A stretch of 64,000 nucleotides of DNA from Rhodobacteraceae bacterium Alg231-04 (lineage in GTDB: Bacteria; Pseudomonadota; Alphaproteobacteria; Rhodobacterales; Rhodobacteraceae): positions 504,429 to 568,428 of the forward strand of contig FREY01000002.1 of the NCBI GenBank assembly GCA_900143635.1. The letters run 5' to 3'. The position numbers and the translations under genes are program-made. Below, in pieces: positions 9,350 to 18,410 of this stretch; within the stretch, counting starts at the first letter, position 1, and each line of letters begins with the position of its first letter. The notes beneath the pieces are model-generated. The model worked only from the letters and a program-made list of their open reading frames with translations, was not told the DNA's origin and did no database searches.

Positions 9350-11092
9350 TCAGTCAAAGATCTCCGGGTCATCCCGGTTCAAGTCGCGCACAGCGTCGGC
9401 GGTCTCTTTCGCCTTGCTGAGTGTCCAGCGGATGCGGGTTTTATGTTCGCTGGCCCGCGCCGAAAGGACAATCTGCTGTGCCGCACGCGGCTTCAAGCGG
9501 GTCTTTTCCAGGTAGACGCTGGGCTCGAGCTTCAATTCACACAGCCCGTCGTGACGGAAAACCCAGATTTCCCCGCTCTTGAGCGCCATGGATACTGCCG
9601 CGCCGCCTAAGTCAAGGGCTGCGTCCACATCGGGGTGCAAATGCAGCCGGATGTCAAAACCGACACCCTCTTGCGAAAAAGCGGCCATAGCGCGGTCAAA
9701 TCGCCGGGTTGCGGCCGGATCCATCGCCAGCAACATGTCTTCGCCAGATAGGCTGCGCCCGTCATAAGACAGGTCCAGGGTGCGGGCGTGGGTCAGGCCA
9801 AACTGGCTGGAATAACCATCGTGGCCGCCCTGAAACCGTGCGCAATCAGGGGTTTCGGTGCGATCAAAAGGCACCTGAACCGGCGCCTCGATCATTGCTT
9901 CAAACCCGGTGCCGCGTTGGGGCTGCGACAGCCGGGCACTGGAATGGCCTTCGATGCAGAGAGTGGAGTGCGACGGCGTTGCCCGTCCCGCCCGGCGCCA
10001 TTCGAGGCCAAATGTCTCACCCGAGCCGCAATTGACAATCAGCGGCCGCCGGCCCGATGTCAGCTCAAACGCCAGCGTCGAAGCATGACCATTGCCCGAG
10101 GCCGGTCCGCGCGGTGGCGGGCTGGCATCAATCACAACCGAGGTGCGCCGCGCCGAAAGCCGCGCGTAGCCCATCGCCAGCCCATCGGTCTGGCTGGCCG
10201 CCACATGGCTGGCCGCCAGTGCGTGATCCAGCCAGCCTTCCAGACCACGGCCACCGCCGTGGAACCGGGCCAGGCTGCCGTCACTGTGGCGCAGGGTGCG
10301 CAGGGTCGGGGCGATGCGTTCGATGGCGGCGGTATGGGCGGGTGGCACGCTGCGTCCGGATTCGTGCAGCGCGGCGGCGGCCCAGGTCAGCAGAGTGAAG
10401 ACCGACAGCAGTTCTTCGGGGTTGCGGGTTGGCAGGCCGCCCTGATTGTCAATCTGCGCCTCGCATTCTTCGGCCAGCGCCTTGATCGCCGGGTCCGCCA
10501 GCTCTTCGCGCCCCTGCAGGGCAAGCCCTGCGTAAATCAGCCCGGTCAGCGCCTCAAACCGCGGCAGGCCGGGGCGCGCACTTTGCCAGCGCCGCGACAG
10601 GAACCAGGTTTGTGCGGACAGCGATTTATAGAAGATCTCGGTCTCTTCGCGGCTTTTGCCGCTGAGCAGGAACAGCGCGTGATTGACCCAGCGGATCACC
10701 CGCCGCCCGGTCAGATCTGCCGACCAGCCCAGCCCGCCACCTTGTCCGTGCGCCTCGATCCAGCCCCAGACCCATTTTTGTGCCTTGGCGCGGGCGGCAC
10801 TGTCGCCAACGGCGGCAAGATCATCCAGCCAGGCGAAGCCATGGCGTTCGGCGTCAAAGGTGGTTTCCGGGGATTCGACCTCCCACAGGCCGGTGTCCTG
10901 TGATTCGACCAGATAGCCGGCAAACAGCAGGTTGCCCGCCACCAGCTGGCGCCCGCGCGCAAAGGAGCCGATGGTGCGTGGTTCGGGCTGATAGACAAAG
11001 CCCTTTGCGGCCTCTTCGCGCTGGGCGCGATAGGCGTAATACCGGTTCTTCACTTGTGCCCCGCGAACCGCGAGTCTGTCAAAAAAGGACAT
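9350..11092 (-). CDS. Heparinase II/III family protein
   Basis: A 580-aa protein with an alpha-helical toroid N-terminal half (about 80-330) and a beta-rich C-terminal half beginning near the RRPLIVNCGSGE segment, the layout of the heparinase II/III-like family (alginate/heparin lyase fold). No clear signal peptide is present; the start reads MSFFDRLAVRG. In alphaproteobacteria this family is regularly found between an rRNA m5C methylase and purH, as here, which suggests a conserved role not tied to degrading external heparin. The substrate is unknown. It is 22 bp upstream of purH. Confidence 0.85.
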   Translation of the reverse strand: MSFFDRLAVRGAQVKNRYYAYRAQREEAAKGFVYQPEPRTIGSFARGRQLVAGNLLFAGYLVESQDTGLWEVESPETTFDAERHGFAWLDDLAAVGDSAARAKAQKWVWGWIEAHGQGGGLGWSADLTGRRVIRWVNHALFLLSGKSREETEIFYKSLSAQTWFLSRRWQSARPGLPRFEALTGLIYAGLALQGREELADPAIKALAEECEAQIDNQGGLPTRNPEELLSVFTLLTWAAAALHESGRSVPPAHTAAIERIAPTLRTLRHSDGSLARFHGGGRGLEGWLDHALAASHVAASQTDGLAMGYARLSARRTSVVIDASPPPRGPASGNGHASTLAFELTSGRRPLIVNCGSGETFGLEWRRAGRATPSHSTLCIEGHSSARLSQPQRGTGFEAMIEAPVQVPFDRTETPDCARFQGGHDGYSSQFGLTHARTLDLSYDGRSLSGEDMLLAMDPAATRRFDRAMAAFSQEGVGFDIRLHLHPDVDAALDLGGAAVSMALKSGEIWVFRHDGLCELKLEPSVYLEKTRLKPRAAQQIVLSARASEHKTRIRWTLSKAKETADAVRDLNRDDPEIFD

Positions 11093-11183
11093 GCTGCCTG
11101 CCTCTTACGCGCATTGGCGTTTTGGCAGAACCTTAACGCGGGTCGACGCGCAAGTCACCGGGCAATGGCAGCGGCGCGTCTGC

Positions 11184-12461
11184 TCAGGCAGCTTTGCGCA
11201 GACAGGCCATGTAAAACCCGTCCATGCCGCCCATTTCGGCCCAGTAATCGGGGCGCAGGCGCAGACCACCTTCTTCGGTGATCCAGGCCGGGTCGATGCC
11301 AGGCAGGGCTGCTGCATCGCTATCGGCGCTCATGTCCTCGAACATTTCCAGCGCGTCTTCGACCTGGCATTCGCCCTCGTCCGGCAGCAGCGAGCAGGTG
11401 CAGAACACCAACCGCCCGCCGGGTTTCACCAGCGACCATGCATGGACCAGCATCTGTGCCTGCAACTGGATCAGCGCGCCGAATTCGCTGCCGTCCTTGG
11501 CGTGGGGCAAATCCGGGTGGCGACGGATGGTGCCGGTGGCCGAACAGGGCGCATCCAGCAACACCGCATCATAGAGGCCGGCATGTTCCAGCGCATCGCC
11601 GGCAATGGTCGTGGCGGCCAGCCCAGTGCGCTCCAGATTGGATTTCAGACGGCCAAGGCGGCTTTCGGAGATATCCAGCGCGGTCACGGTGGCGCCAGCG
11701 GCTGCCACCTGCAACGTCTTGCCACCCGGAGCGGCGCAGAGGTCCAGAACCTTTTCACCGGGCTGAGCGTTCAGCATCTTGGCCGGCAGCGCGGCGGCGG
11801 CGTCCTGCACCCACCAATCGCCAGCCTCATAGCCGGGCAGGGCGGTGACCTGCCCCGCATCGCGCAGGCGCAGCGAGCCGGATGCCAGCATCTCACCGCC
11901 CAAAGCGGCCAGATCGGTGCCGGGTTTGGCCGAGATATCCAACGGTGCGCCTGCGTGCTGCACCGCCTCCATGTTCAAAACGGCCTCAGCGCCCCAGGCC
12001 TGAACCAGTGGTTTGCGCAGCCATTTGGGCAGGCGCGGCGTGCGCAGCTTGGCCCATTCCGCCGGCCCCTGTTCCGCGATCTTGCGCAGAACCGCATTGG
12101 CCATGCCCTTCAGCTGCCCGTGGTGGCGATGGCGGGCGATGATGGCGACCAGCGCGTTGACCACGCCGTGGGCAGCACCGCCGTGGCACAGCTCATAGGT
12201 GCCCAACCGCAGCGCATTCATCACGTGAACGGGCGGCGCCTTGCGCAGGTGTTTCTGGATGATCCGGTCGGTGCGCTCCAGGCTGCGCAGCGTGTCCATG
12301 GCCAGCCGTTGGGCGCGGGCACGATCCTCGGGCGCCAGTTTCTCCAGCGCGCCGGCGCCCAGGGTTTCCGACATCAGCCGTCCTTCGCCCAGCACCTGAT
12401 CCAGCAGGTAGACCGCGCTGCGGCGGGCCTCATCCAGGGGGGCGTGTGCGGGTTTGGACAT
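11184..12461 (-). CDS. RsmB/NOP-family 16S rRNA cytosine-C5 methyltransferase
   Basis: A SAM-dependent RNA m5C methylase of 425 aa from the ATG at 12461. The N-terminal ~140 residues are a NusB-like RNA-binding domain, as in RsmB. The methylase domain has the SAM loop DLCAAPGGKT (240-249) and ALDIS. The two catalytic cysteines of the family are C306 in DAPCSATG and C356 in CTCSLLP. The protein ends CLRKAA. An upstream in-frame ATG at 12515 would add 18 residues but has weaker support. The target is probably 16S rRNA C967 by analogy with RsmB; the exact site is inferred. Confidence 0.9.
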   Translation of the reverse strand: MSKPAHAPLDEARRSAVYLLDQVLGEGRLMSETLGAGALEKLAPEDRARAQRLAMDTLRSLERTDRIIQKHLRKAPPVHVMNALRLGTYELCHGGAAHGVVNALVAIIARHRHHGQLKGMANAVLRKIAEQGPAEWAKLRTPRLPKWLRKPLVQAWGAEAVLNMEAVQHAGAPLDISAKPGTDLAALGGEMLASGSLRLRDAGQVTALPGYEAGDWWVQDAAAALPAKMLNAQPGEKVLDLCAAPGGKTLQVAAAGATVTALDISESRLGRLKSNLERTGLAATTIAGDALEHAGLYDAVLLDAPCSATGTIRRHPDLPHAKDGSEFGALIQLQAQMLVHAWSLVKPGGRLVFCTCSLLPDEGECQVEDALEMFEDMSADSDAAALPGIDPAWITEEGGLRLRPDYWAEMGGMDGFYMACLRKAA

Positions 12462-12539
12462 CTCAGGCTCCGGTTCAGAGGCGGGTTGTTCCCGCCGGAC
12501 AGGGGCGTATATCATGGGCTGAGCATAAAGGAACCCGCG

Positions 12540-12731
12540 ATGAGCGATGAGACCAGCCAGACCCGCAAAGACATCCCCGCCGCGGCACAGCGTGCCCTGG
12601 CCGAAGCCGAAGAGCGCCGCAAGCTGGAGGCCGCAAAGGCGCCGCCGCCCAAAGAACTGGGTGGCCGCGATGGTCTGGACCCGGCCCGTTATGGTGATTG
12701 GGAGAAAAAAGGCATCGCCATCGATTTCTGA
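12540..12731 (+). CDS. DUF1674 / SDHAF4-like small protein
   Basis: A 63-aa protein with a charged, helical N-terminus rich in Ala/Glu/Lys and a conserved C-terminus reading GRDGLDPARYGDWEKKG then IAIDF. That tail is the hallmark of DUF1674, the bacterial relatives of the succinate dehydrogenase assembly factor SDHAF4, which binds the flavinated SdhA subunit. The ATG follows AAAGGAACCCGCG. It is transcribed divergently from the rRNA methylase gene, so the 78 bp between the starts must contain both promoters. Assembly-factor function is known for the mitochondrial homologues and inferred here. Confidence 0.8.
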   Translation: MSDETSQTRKDIPAAAQRALAEAEERRKLEAAKAPPPKELGGRDGLDPARYGDWEKKGIAIDF

Positions 12732-12762
12732 GCCGCACCGGTTCTCACCGCACCAAAAGCAA

Positions 12763-12792
12763 AAACCGCGCCCCCGGACAGGGACGCGGTTT
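12763..12792. terminator. Terminator hairpin between the DUF1674 gene and dapD
   Basis: AAACCGCGCCCC pairs with GGGACGCGGTTT (one mismatch) around a short loop, and a T-rich run follows on the plus strand (TTTCTTTGTG). On the minus strand an A-rich arm gives a U-tract too, so it can serve both converging genes. Confidence 0.8.
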
Positions 12793-12819
12793 CTTTGTGT
12801 TTAACAACTGTGGCAGCGA

Positions 12820-13647
12820 TCAGTCGCGCAGCAGCTCGTTGATACCGGTTTTGGAGCGGGTCTTGGCATCCACGCGCTTGACGATGACTGCGCAATAGAG
12901 GCTGACGCCGTTTTTGGACGGCATGGAGCCGGAGACCACAACCGAGTAGGGCGGTACTTCACCGTACATGACTTCGCCGGTTTCGCGGTCTACGATCTTG
13001 GTCGACTGGCCGATGTAGACACCCATGCCCAGCACAGACCCTTCGCGCACGATGCAGCCTTCGACCACTTCCGAGCGCGCGCCGATGAAGCAATTGTCTT
13101 CGATGATGGTCGGGCCGGCCTGCATCGGCTCAAGTACGCCGCCAATGCCAACGCCACCGGACAGGTGCACGTTCTTGCCAATCTGGGCGCAGGAGCCAAC
13201 GGTGGCCCATGTGTCGACCATGGTGCCTTCGTCGACATAGGCGCCGAGGTTCACAAAAGACGGCATCAGCACCACGCCGGGCGCGATGAAGGCGGATTTG
13301 CGGACAACACAGTTGGGAACGGCGCGGAAACCGGCCTCTTTCCACTGGGCTTCACCCCAGCCGAGGAACTTGCTGTCGACCTTGTCCCACCAGCCGGACC
13401 CCTGCGGGCCACCGGACTGCATTTCCATATCCTTGATGCGGAAGCCCAGCAGTACGGCCTTTTTGGCCCACTGGTTCACATGCCAGTCACCGCTTTCCTG
13501 CTTTTCAGCAACCCGCAGCGCGCCAGAGTCCAGCGCGTGCAGTGTGGCCTCGATGGCGTCGCGCTGTTTGCCTTTGGTGGCGGGTGTGATGGTGTCGCGC
13601 GCCTCCCAGGCGGCTTCAATGGCGGTTTCCAGCTGTGCGTTGGACAT
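12820..13647 (-). CDS. dapD: 2,3,4,5-tetrahydropyridine-2,6-dicarboxylate N-succinyltransferase
   Basis: Succinylates tetrahydrodipicolinate in the succinylase branch of lysine/diaminopimelate synthesis. The ATG at 13647 ([15 protein letters not shown]) is preceded by GGAGA and gives 275 aa, matching the family; the frame to 13668 is an extension. The N-terminal helical domain is followed by a left-handed beta-helix of hexapeptide repeats ([35 protein letters not shown]), with the [10 protein letters not shown] and [12 protein letters not shown] stretches typical of DapD. Its pathway partner dapB is also in the window. Confidence 0.96.
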   Translation of the reverse strand: MSNAQLETAIEAAWEARDTITPATKGKQRDAIEATLHALDSGALRVAEKQESGDWHVNQWAKKAVLLGFRIKDMEMQSGGPQGSGWWDKVDSKFLGWGEAQWKEAGFRAVPNCVVRKSAFIAPGVVLMPSFVNLGAYVDEGTMVDTWATVGSCAQIGKNVHLSGGVGIGGVLEPMQAGPTIIEDNCFIGARSEVVEGCIVREGSVLGMGVYIGQSTKIVDRETGEVMYGEVPPYSVVVSGSMPSKNGVSLYCAVIVKRVDAKTRSKTGINELLRD

Positions 13648-13691
13648 GCGCGTTCTCTCCGGCGTCAAATAAGATTCGAGGTTTCATAGCG

Positions 13692-13722
13692 GCAATCTGT
13701 CCGCAGGTCATGTGCAGATTGC
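13692..13722. promoter_or_regulatory. Inverted repeat in the dapD upstream region
   Basis: GCAATCTG (13692-13699) and CAGATTGC (13715-13722) form a perfect 8-bp inverted repeat with a 15-nt spacer, 45-75 bp upstream of dapD and downstream of the GntR gene on the same strand. It could be an operator or a weak terminator for the GntR gene; no T-tract supports the latter. Confidence 0.35.
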
Positions 13723-13780
13723 GCCATCGAACGCTGCTGCGCCGTCAATTTGACACTCTCAGCCGTTCGTTTCGCGCGGA

Positions 13781-14380
13781 TCAGCTGACCCGGCGCAGAT
13801 GTCGACGCAGGATTTCGCAGGCGGCGGCTGCATCGCGGCGGGCCAGAGCGGTGCAGATCATCGCGTGATCCTTGTCTGGGCGCGGGGTCCACTGGCGCGA
13901 CCAATGGGCAAAGAGATGCCGCGCCGAGGCGATGTGCAAATCATCGATCGAGGCCAGCAGCCGCGGCATGGCGCAGGGGGCCAGAATCACCCGGTGAAAG
14001 GCGCGGTTGGCCTCTTCCCAGGTCTCCATATCCTGTGCCGCGTCGCAGGCGTGCCGCGCGGCTTCGGCGGCTTTCAGTTCGGGCGCGCCGATGCGCGGCG
14101 CGGCATGGGTCAGGGCCAGCACTTCCAGAGCGACGCGCATTTCCACCACTTCGCGGATTTCCGATGGCTCCAGCTCGCTGACCCGCATGCCGCGCCGGGG
14201 CAGCGATTGCGCAAGGCCGTGTGCTTCAAGCCGCAAAAAGGCCTCGCGCACCGGCACATGGCTGGTGTCGAATTCCCGCGCGATATGATCCTGGCGCAGT
14301 TTCTCCCCGCCTGTCAGTGCGCCGGTGATGATCCGGCGACTGAGGGCGCGGTAGATGGTATCGGATATTGTGGCACTCAT
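13781..14380 (-). CDS. GntR family transcriptional regulator (FCD subfamily)
   Basis: The ATG at 14380 starts MSATISDTIYRALSRRI and gives 199 aa; the longer frame to 14506 has an unusual arginine-rich extension and is unlikely. The winged helix occupies about residues 8-70: GEKLRQDHIAREFDTSHVPVREAFLRLEAHGLA is split here as the helix-turn-helix and the wing. The C-terminal all-helical FCD domain (about 80-195) carries D/H residues that bind a metal and an acid ligand, ending DAAAACEILRRHLRRV. The ligand is unknown. It is divergent from the LOG-family gene, with 206 bp between. Confidence 0.85.
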   Translation of the reverse strand: MSATISDTIYRALSRRIITGALTGGEKLRQDHIAREFDTSHVPVREAFLRLEAHGLAQSLPRRGMRVSELEPSEIREVVEMRVALEVLALTHAAPRIGAPELKAAEAARHACDAAQDMETWEEANRAFHRVILAPCAMPRLLASIDDLHIASARHLFAHWSRQWTPRPDKDHAMICTALARRDAAAACEILRRHLRRVS

Positions 14381-14586
14381 TGGGGTTGTGGATAGCAGAC
14401 CGGCGCAGCCCCGCAACCCTCGCCCCAACAGGAGGTACCGGGATGTTGCCTTGGCACCAGTGGTAAGCCCTGCCAGCCGCAGCGCGAACACCCGGCGACA
14501 GGGCAAACATTCTTCACACCCCTGTGCCTAGTGTTCACCGATCCCAGCCGCTAGGCTGACAGAAAACCAGTGATGCAGGAGTTCTC

Positions 14587-15435
14587 ATGACAGAAGACCG
14601 CCACAGCCGGTTCCGCGACGCCCATTCCGACCGGGACCGCGCCGAACATGTGCCGTCCACCCCGCAGACCCGTTCGCCCGCCTATACGCTGGCCTTTGCG
14701 GACGAAGAATTCCTCTGCCGTGAGGAACTGCGCCCGGTGCGCCTGCAGCTGGAACTGCTCAAGCCGCAGCTGATGCTGGATGAAAAGGGTATCGAAAGCA
14801 CCATCGTGATGTTTGGCGGCGCGCGCATTCCGGAGCCGGCCAAAAAGGACAGCGCCCGTACGCAGACGCTGGCGGAACTGTCCGCCTATTATGATGAGGC
14901 GCGTGACTTTGCCCGGCTGATGACCGAGGAGTCACTGAAGAGCGGTGGCCGCAAGAATGTGATAGTCACCGGTGGTGGCCCCGGCGTGATGGAGGCAGGC
15001 AATCGCGGTGCCATGGATGCCGGCGGCCATTCCATCGGCCTGTCCATCGTGCTGCCGCATGAACAGGCGCCCAATGGCTATGTGACGCCAGATCTCAGCT
15101 TCAATTTCCACTATTTTGCCATCCGCAAGATGCACTTCCTGATGCGCGCCCGCGCGATCACGGTGTTTCCCGGTGGCTTTGGGACATTGGACGAGTTGTT
15201 TGAGAGCCTTACCCTGATCCAGACCGGCCGGATGGAGCGCGTGCCCTTCCTGCTGTTCGGCAAGGACTTCTGGGAGAAGGTGGTCAACTGGGAGGCGCTG
15301 GCCGATGCCGGCACCATATCAGAGCAGGATCTGGACCTGTTCCGCTTTGTTGATACCGCCGAAGAGGCGGTCAAGTTGATCGAAAACTGGGAACCGGCCC
15401 CGCCGCGCGACAGCCTTCCGGGCCGCGAACGCTAG
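14587..15435 (+). CDS. LOG/TIGR00730-family Rossmann protein
   Basis: A 282-aa protein of the lysine-decarboxylase-like (LOG) family. Signatures: VMFGGARI, GGGPGVMEAGNRGA (binds the phosphate) and PGGFGTLDELFE, which together define the cytokinin riboside 5'-monophosphate phosphoribohydrolase/nucleotide-cleaving fold. Many members hydrolyse nucleoside monophosphates to base and ribose 5-phosphate; the bacterial substrate is often AMP or a related nucleotide. It has about 60 extra N-terminal residues ahead of the core, as in the longer bacterial subgroup. The preceding AGGAGTTCTC is a good ribosome site. Confidence 0.85.
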   Translation: MTEDRHSRFRDAHSDRDRAEHVPSTPQTRSPAYTLAFADEEFLCREELRPVRLQLELLKPQLMLDEKGIESTIVMFGGARIPEPAKKDSARTQTLAELSAYYDEARDFARLMTEESLKSGGRKNVIVTGGGPGVMEAGNRGAMDAGGHSIGLSIVLPHEQAPNGYVTPDLSFNFHYFAIRKMHFLMRARAITVFPGGFGTLDELFESLTLIQTGRMERVPFLLFGKDFWEKVVNWEALADAGTISEQDLDLFRFVDTAEEAVKLIENWEPAPPRDSLPGRER

Positions 15436-15456
15436 GACACTGGCTGGCCCGTCGGT

Positions 15457-15666
15457 TCAAGCAAAATCGGCGGGCAGCACACCCAGTTCAGTGCCATGGG
15501 GCAGGCGGGTCAGCATCTGGCCGCCATCCACGTCTTTCACCGCAAAGCCATAGCCGCGCAGGCGGAATTTCCATTCCCGTGCGCTCAGCGCTTTTTCGCG
15601 CTCATCCTTGATCAGGCTCAGAACGCCTGCATCGATTACTGCGGTGGTCATGTCTGCTCGGGTCAT
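15457..15666 (-). CDS. Small conserved-looking protein of unknown function (69 aa)
   Basis: Not recognised. The ATG at 15666 has AGAAGGAA 8 nt upstream, a strong site for so small a gene. The product starts MTRADMTTAVIDAGVLSLIK and then has a positively charged stretch (REKALSAREWKFRLRGYGF) and a compact C-terminus with TRLPHGTELGVLP. Composition and codon use resemble real proteins rather than a shadow frame. It ends 22 bp from the convergent LOG gene. It may be cotranscribed with the globin gene upstream on the same strand (116 bp gap). Confidence 0.55.
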   Translation of the reverse strand: MTRADMTTAVIDAGVLSLIKDEREKALSAREWKFRLRGYGFAVKDVDGGQMLTRLPHGTELGVLPADFA

Positions 15667-15782
15667 TTTCGAATTCCTTCTGGAACGACTGTTTCTGATT
15701 TAGAAACTGATCGTTCAAGATGGCGTCTTTTTACCGGGATTGTGGAAAGAATGAGGCAGCAGGTGCCTGTTGCCCCACTGCA

Positions 15783-16196
15783 TCAGTCGCTGATCGCAAA
15801 GCCCATCAGGTTTGAGACATCTTCGAGGAAGAGCTGCCATGCCGTTTCCTGCTGTGGGTTCCAGTCAGAGCTATAGGCCTGCACTGCGGCAATGAAGGTC
15901 GGCACAAAGAGGCGGAAATGTTCCGATGTCATCCCGAGATTGACATGCACATTGCCCAGTTCCAGCGCATAGTCCCGCAGCGTTTGGGGACGGTCCAGTG
16001 CCTCGATCAGGAATTCCAGAGAGCGTAGCATCTTTTCATACTGCCCACCCGGATCTGCAGAAAACAATCCGCGGACGTCGGGGGCGGTTTCAAAAAGGCG
16101 GCGGTAGAATTCTGCAATGACCAACTCCAGATTGTCGGCGATCGTGTCAAAGTCAGCGAGAATGAGTGCCCTTTGTTCCAAACTCAGTCTTTGCAC
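15783..16196 (-). CDS. Single-domain globin
   Basis: A 137-aa haem protein resembling the globin domain of flavohaemoglobins and Vitreoscilla haemoglobin. Visible landmarks: FYRRLFETAPDVRGLF, where F45 fits the CD1 phenylalanine, and LGNVHVNLGMTSEHF, where H84 fits the proximal F8 histidine. No reductase domain is attached. It would bind O2 or NO in the cytoplasm, for sensing or detoxification, or might be a globin-coupled partner of an unlinked protein. The rlmN gene upstream ends in a clear terminator, so this gene probably has its own promoter. Confidence 0.8.
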   Translation of the reverse strand: MQRLSLEQRALILADFDTIADNLELVIAEFYRRLFETAPDVRGLFSADPGGQYEKMLRSLEFLIEALDRPQTLRDYALELGNVHVNLGMTSEHFRLFVPTFIAAVQAYSSDWNPQQETAWQLFLEDVSNLMGFAISD

Positions 16197-16241
16197 GTCA
16201 TTACCCCTTCCAATCCATCAACCAAGATCGACTGAGAAGGT

Positions 16242-16278
16242 TAAAAAACGACGAAACCCATTGCGAAAAGCAATGGGT
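16242..16278 (-). terminator. Rho-independent terminator after rlmN
   Basis: Read on the minus strand: ACCCATTGC, 5-nt loop, GCAATGGGT, then TTCGTCGTTTTTTAA. A perfect 9-bp stem with a U-rich tail lies 31 bp beyond the rlmN stop. Confidence 0.9.
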
Positions 16279-16308
16279 CCCGTTGGATCCTTTGTGCGAC
16301 ACAGGGTC

Positions 16309-17505
16309 TTAACTGGATGGGGGGACCGGAATGCCCGCTTCTGCCTCGATCTGCTTTTTCGACTTTCGGGCGCGTTCGGTTTCCGACTTAAGCTGGCCGC
16401 AGGCCGCCATTATATCCTCGCCGCGTGTCTTGCGGATCGGTGCGGCATAACCGGCCTGATAGATGATATTGGCAAAGGCGCGGATGCGGTTGTTCGAGGA
16501 CCGTTTGTAGGGTGCGCCGGGCCATTCGTTGAACGGGATCAGGTTCACCTTGGCCGGGATGCCCTCGATGTGTTTCAGCAGGCGGTGCGCGTCTTCGTCA
16601 CTGTCGTTCACCCCGTCCAGCATCACATATTCAAAGGTGATCCGCTCCGAGTTTGACACCCGCGGGTAATCTCGCAGTGTTTGCAGCAGCTCGGCGATGT
16701 TGTGCTTGCGATTGATCGGCACCAGCACGTCGCGCACGTCGTCTGTGGTGGCATGGAAGGAGATCGCCAGCAAACAACCGATTTCCTCGGCGGTGCGGGC
16801 AATGCCCGGCACCACGCCCGAGGTCGACAGCGTGATGCGGCGGCGCGACAACTGGATGCCTTCGGGATCCATCGCGATCTTCATCGCGTCGCGCACATTG
16901 TCAAAATTATACAGCGGCTCGCCCATGCCCATCAGAACGATGTTGGACAACAGGCGGGTTTCATCCTTGGGGGCGCCGGGTTCCGGCCATTCGTTCAGAT
17001 CGTCGCGCGCCATCATGACCTGGCCGATGATCTCGGCGGCGGTCAGGTTGCGCACCAGTTTCTGGGTGCCCGTGTGGCAGAAGGAGCAGGTCAGCGTGCA
17101 GCCCACCTGAGACGAGATACACAGCGTGCCACGACCGTCCTCGGGGATATAGACCACCTCGACCTCATGGCCGCCAGCAATCCGGACCAGATATTTGCGG
17201 GTGCCATCGGTGGACACCTGACGCGATACCACTTCCGGGATTTCGATGACAAAATTCTCTTCCAGCTCGGCGCGGTAGGCCTTGGCGAGATTGGTCATGT
17301 CGGCAAAGTCGCGTTTGCCCCACTGATAGATCCACTGCCAGATCTGGCCGCTGCGCATCTTGGCCTGCTTTTGCGGCGTGCCATGGGCGATCAGCGTCTC
17401 GCGCAGCTGGTCGCGGGTCAGCCCCACAAGATTGGTTTTGCCGCCTTCGGGCAACTTCCGGGGCAGGGTCATTACGTCCTGGGTGATCGGTGCGCTGGCG
17501 GTCAT
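16309..17505 (-). CDS. rlmN: 23S rRNA (A2503-C2) / tRNA methyltransferase, radical SAM
   Basis: Adds a methyl group to C2 of A2503 in 23S rRNA (and A37 of some tRNAs) by a radical mechanism. The radical SAM cluster motif CxxxCxxC is C136-C140-C143 ([14 protein letters not shown]). [12 protein letters not shown] and [12 protein letters not shown] are family stretches, and the C-terminal resolving cysteine lies in MAACGQL. At 398 aa it is slightly longer than the E. coli enzyme, with an N-terminal tail. It stands alone between terminators on its 3' side and the IalB gene unit. Confidence 0.96.
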   Translation of the reverse strand: MTASAPITQDVMTLPRKLPEGGKTNLVGLTRDQLRETLIAHGTPQKQAKMRSGQIWQWIYQWGKRDFADMTNLAKAYRAELEENFVIEIPEVVSRQVSTDGTRKYLVRIAGGHEVEVVYIPEDGRGTLCISSQVGCTLTCSFCHTGTQKLVRNLTAAEIIGQVMMARDDLNEWPEPGAPKDETRLLSNIVLMGMGEPLYNFDNVRDAMKIAMDPEGIQLSRRRITLSTSGVVPGIARTAEEIGCLLAISFHATTDDVRDVLVPINRKHNIAELLQTLRDYPRVSNSERITFEYVMLDGVNDSDEDAHRLLKHIEGIPAKVNLIPFNEWPGAPYKRSSNNRIRAFANIIYQAGYAAPIRKTRGEDIMAACGQLKSETERARKSKKQIEAEAGIPVPPSS

Positions 17506-17613
17506 GGCTGGGGACTCGGTCCTGTTCTGGTGGATGCGGCTCTATATAGGAGTTTTCGCCGGGATCAAAAGGAATCCGCGCCTCGGCGGTGGGCGACAGC
17601 TGCAAAAATGCGA

Positions 17614-17638
17614 AAACCCCGGCAGGGCGCCGGGGTTT
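17614..17638 (-). terminator. Terminator after the IalB-family gene
   Basis: On the minus strand, AAACCCCGGC, 5-nt loop, GCCGGGGTTT, followed by TCGCATTTTTG. The 10-bp GC-rich stem is 28 bp past the stop codon. Confidence 0.85.
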
Positions 17639-17666
17639 GATCTGGGTGTGGGCTGCGGTTTTGGGC

Positions 17667-18239
17667 TTACTGGCTGCAGCGCTTTGCGGCGTCTTCGACA
17701 GCGGCGGTAAAGCCCTTCAGGGAAAACGTGTCCTTGGTCTGCGTGCCGCGACCCGAACGGGCAGTCAGTACGGCGTTTGCCCCACCTTTCATGGCGGCGA
17801 TGATCTGTGCATCCGCTTCGGCCGAGGCCGACCAGGCCCATTCCCGCTCGTCCATTTTGGTGGTCGCCGGATCGTCCGCCGCAACCGAGCGCAGCTCGAA
17901 TTTCTTGTCGCCGATGTTCATCGCGACTGCGGACCCGCTGGCATACTGATAACCGCCAGTAACAGTGACAACGCCTTTGGGCGCGTCTGTTGGGTTGAAC
18001 AGGACGAACAGCTGAATTTCGCTGCGGCGCACCGATACGACACGCCCGTCCTTGGTGTTCTCGGTTTCTTTCGGCGCGGATACCACCCAACACTCGGTTG
18101 GGTTGCTTTCCTGATACACGCTCCAATCGGCGGTCTCGCTTACGCGGTTCGCGGATGTGGCTTGCTGTGCAAAGGCTGTGGTGCCGGCCATCCCTGCCAG
18201 GACCAGGCCCGCTGCGATGCGGGCGAATTTCGTTGCCAT
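17667..18239 (-). CDS. Invasion-associated locus B (IalB) family periplasmic protein
   Basis: The ATG at 18239 has GGAGACGGGAC upstream and yields 190 aa with a signal peptide (MATKFARIAAGLVLAGMAGTTAFAQ). The mature part opens with TADWSVYQ and C-W-V-V-S-A-P, a pattern typical of the IalB family (here ETADWSVYQESNPTECWVV is split between the two). Two cysteines, one near each end (ECW and KRCSQ), may form a disulfide. IalB proteins were named in Bartonella but are common in free-living alphaproteobacteria, where their role is unknown. It is divergent from the asparaginase gene. Confidence 0.8.
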   Translation of the reverse strand: MATKFARIAAGLVLAGMAGTTAFAQQATSANRVSETADWSVYQESNPTECWVVSAPKETENTKDGRVVSVRRSEIQLFVLFNPTDAPKGVVTVTGGYQYASGSAVAMNIGDKKFELRSVAADDPATTKMDEREWAWSASAEADAQIIAAMKGGANAVLTARSGRGTQTKDTFSLKGFTAAVEDAAKRCSQ

Positions 18240-18410
18240 TTGTCCCGTCTCCAGACTGTCTTCGACCTCAATGCTGCGAGTACATTGCGCGGCGTTTCTT
18301 CGCCGTCTGCCCCATTTGCGCCCGCTTGCTGACGAAAGCACACTAACGTAGTTTGCGCCACGTGTGAAAGAGCGATTGGCAGGAAATCGCCAAGTTTGGA
18401 GTGTGATTCG

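Noticed and set aside
11091-12539. Long plus-strand frame leading into the DUF1674 gene
   Set aside because: Only the last 63 codons (12540-12731) are coding; the rest is antisense to the rRNA methylase gene.
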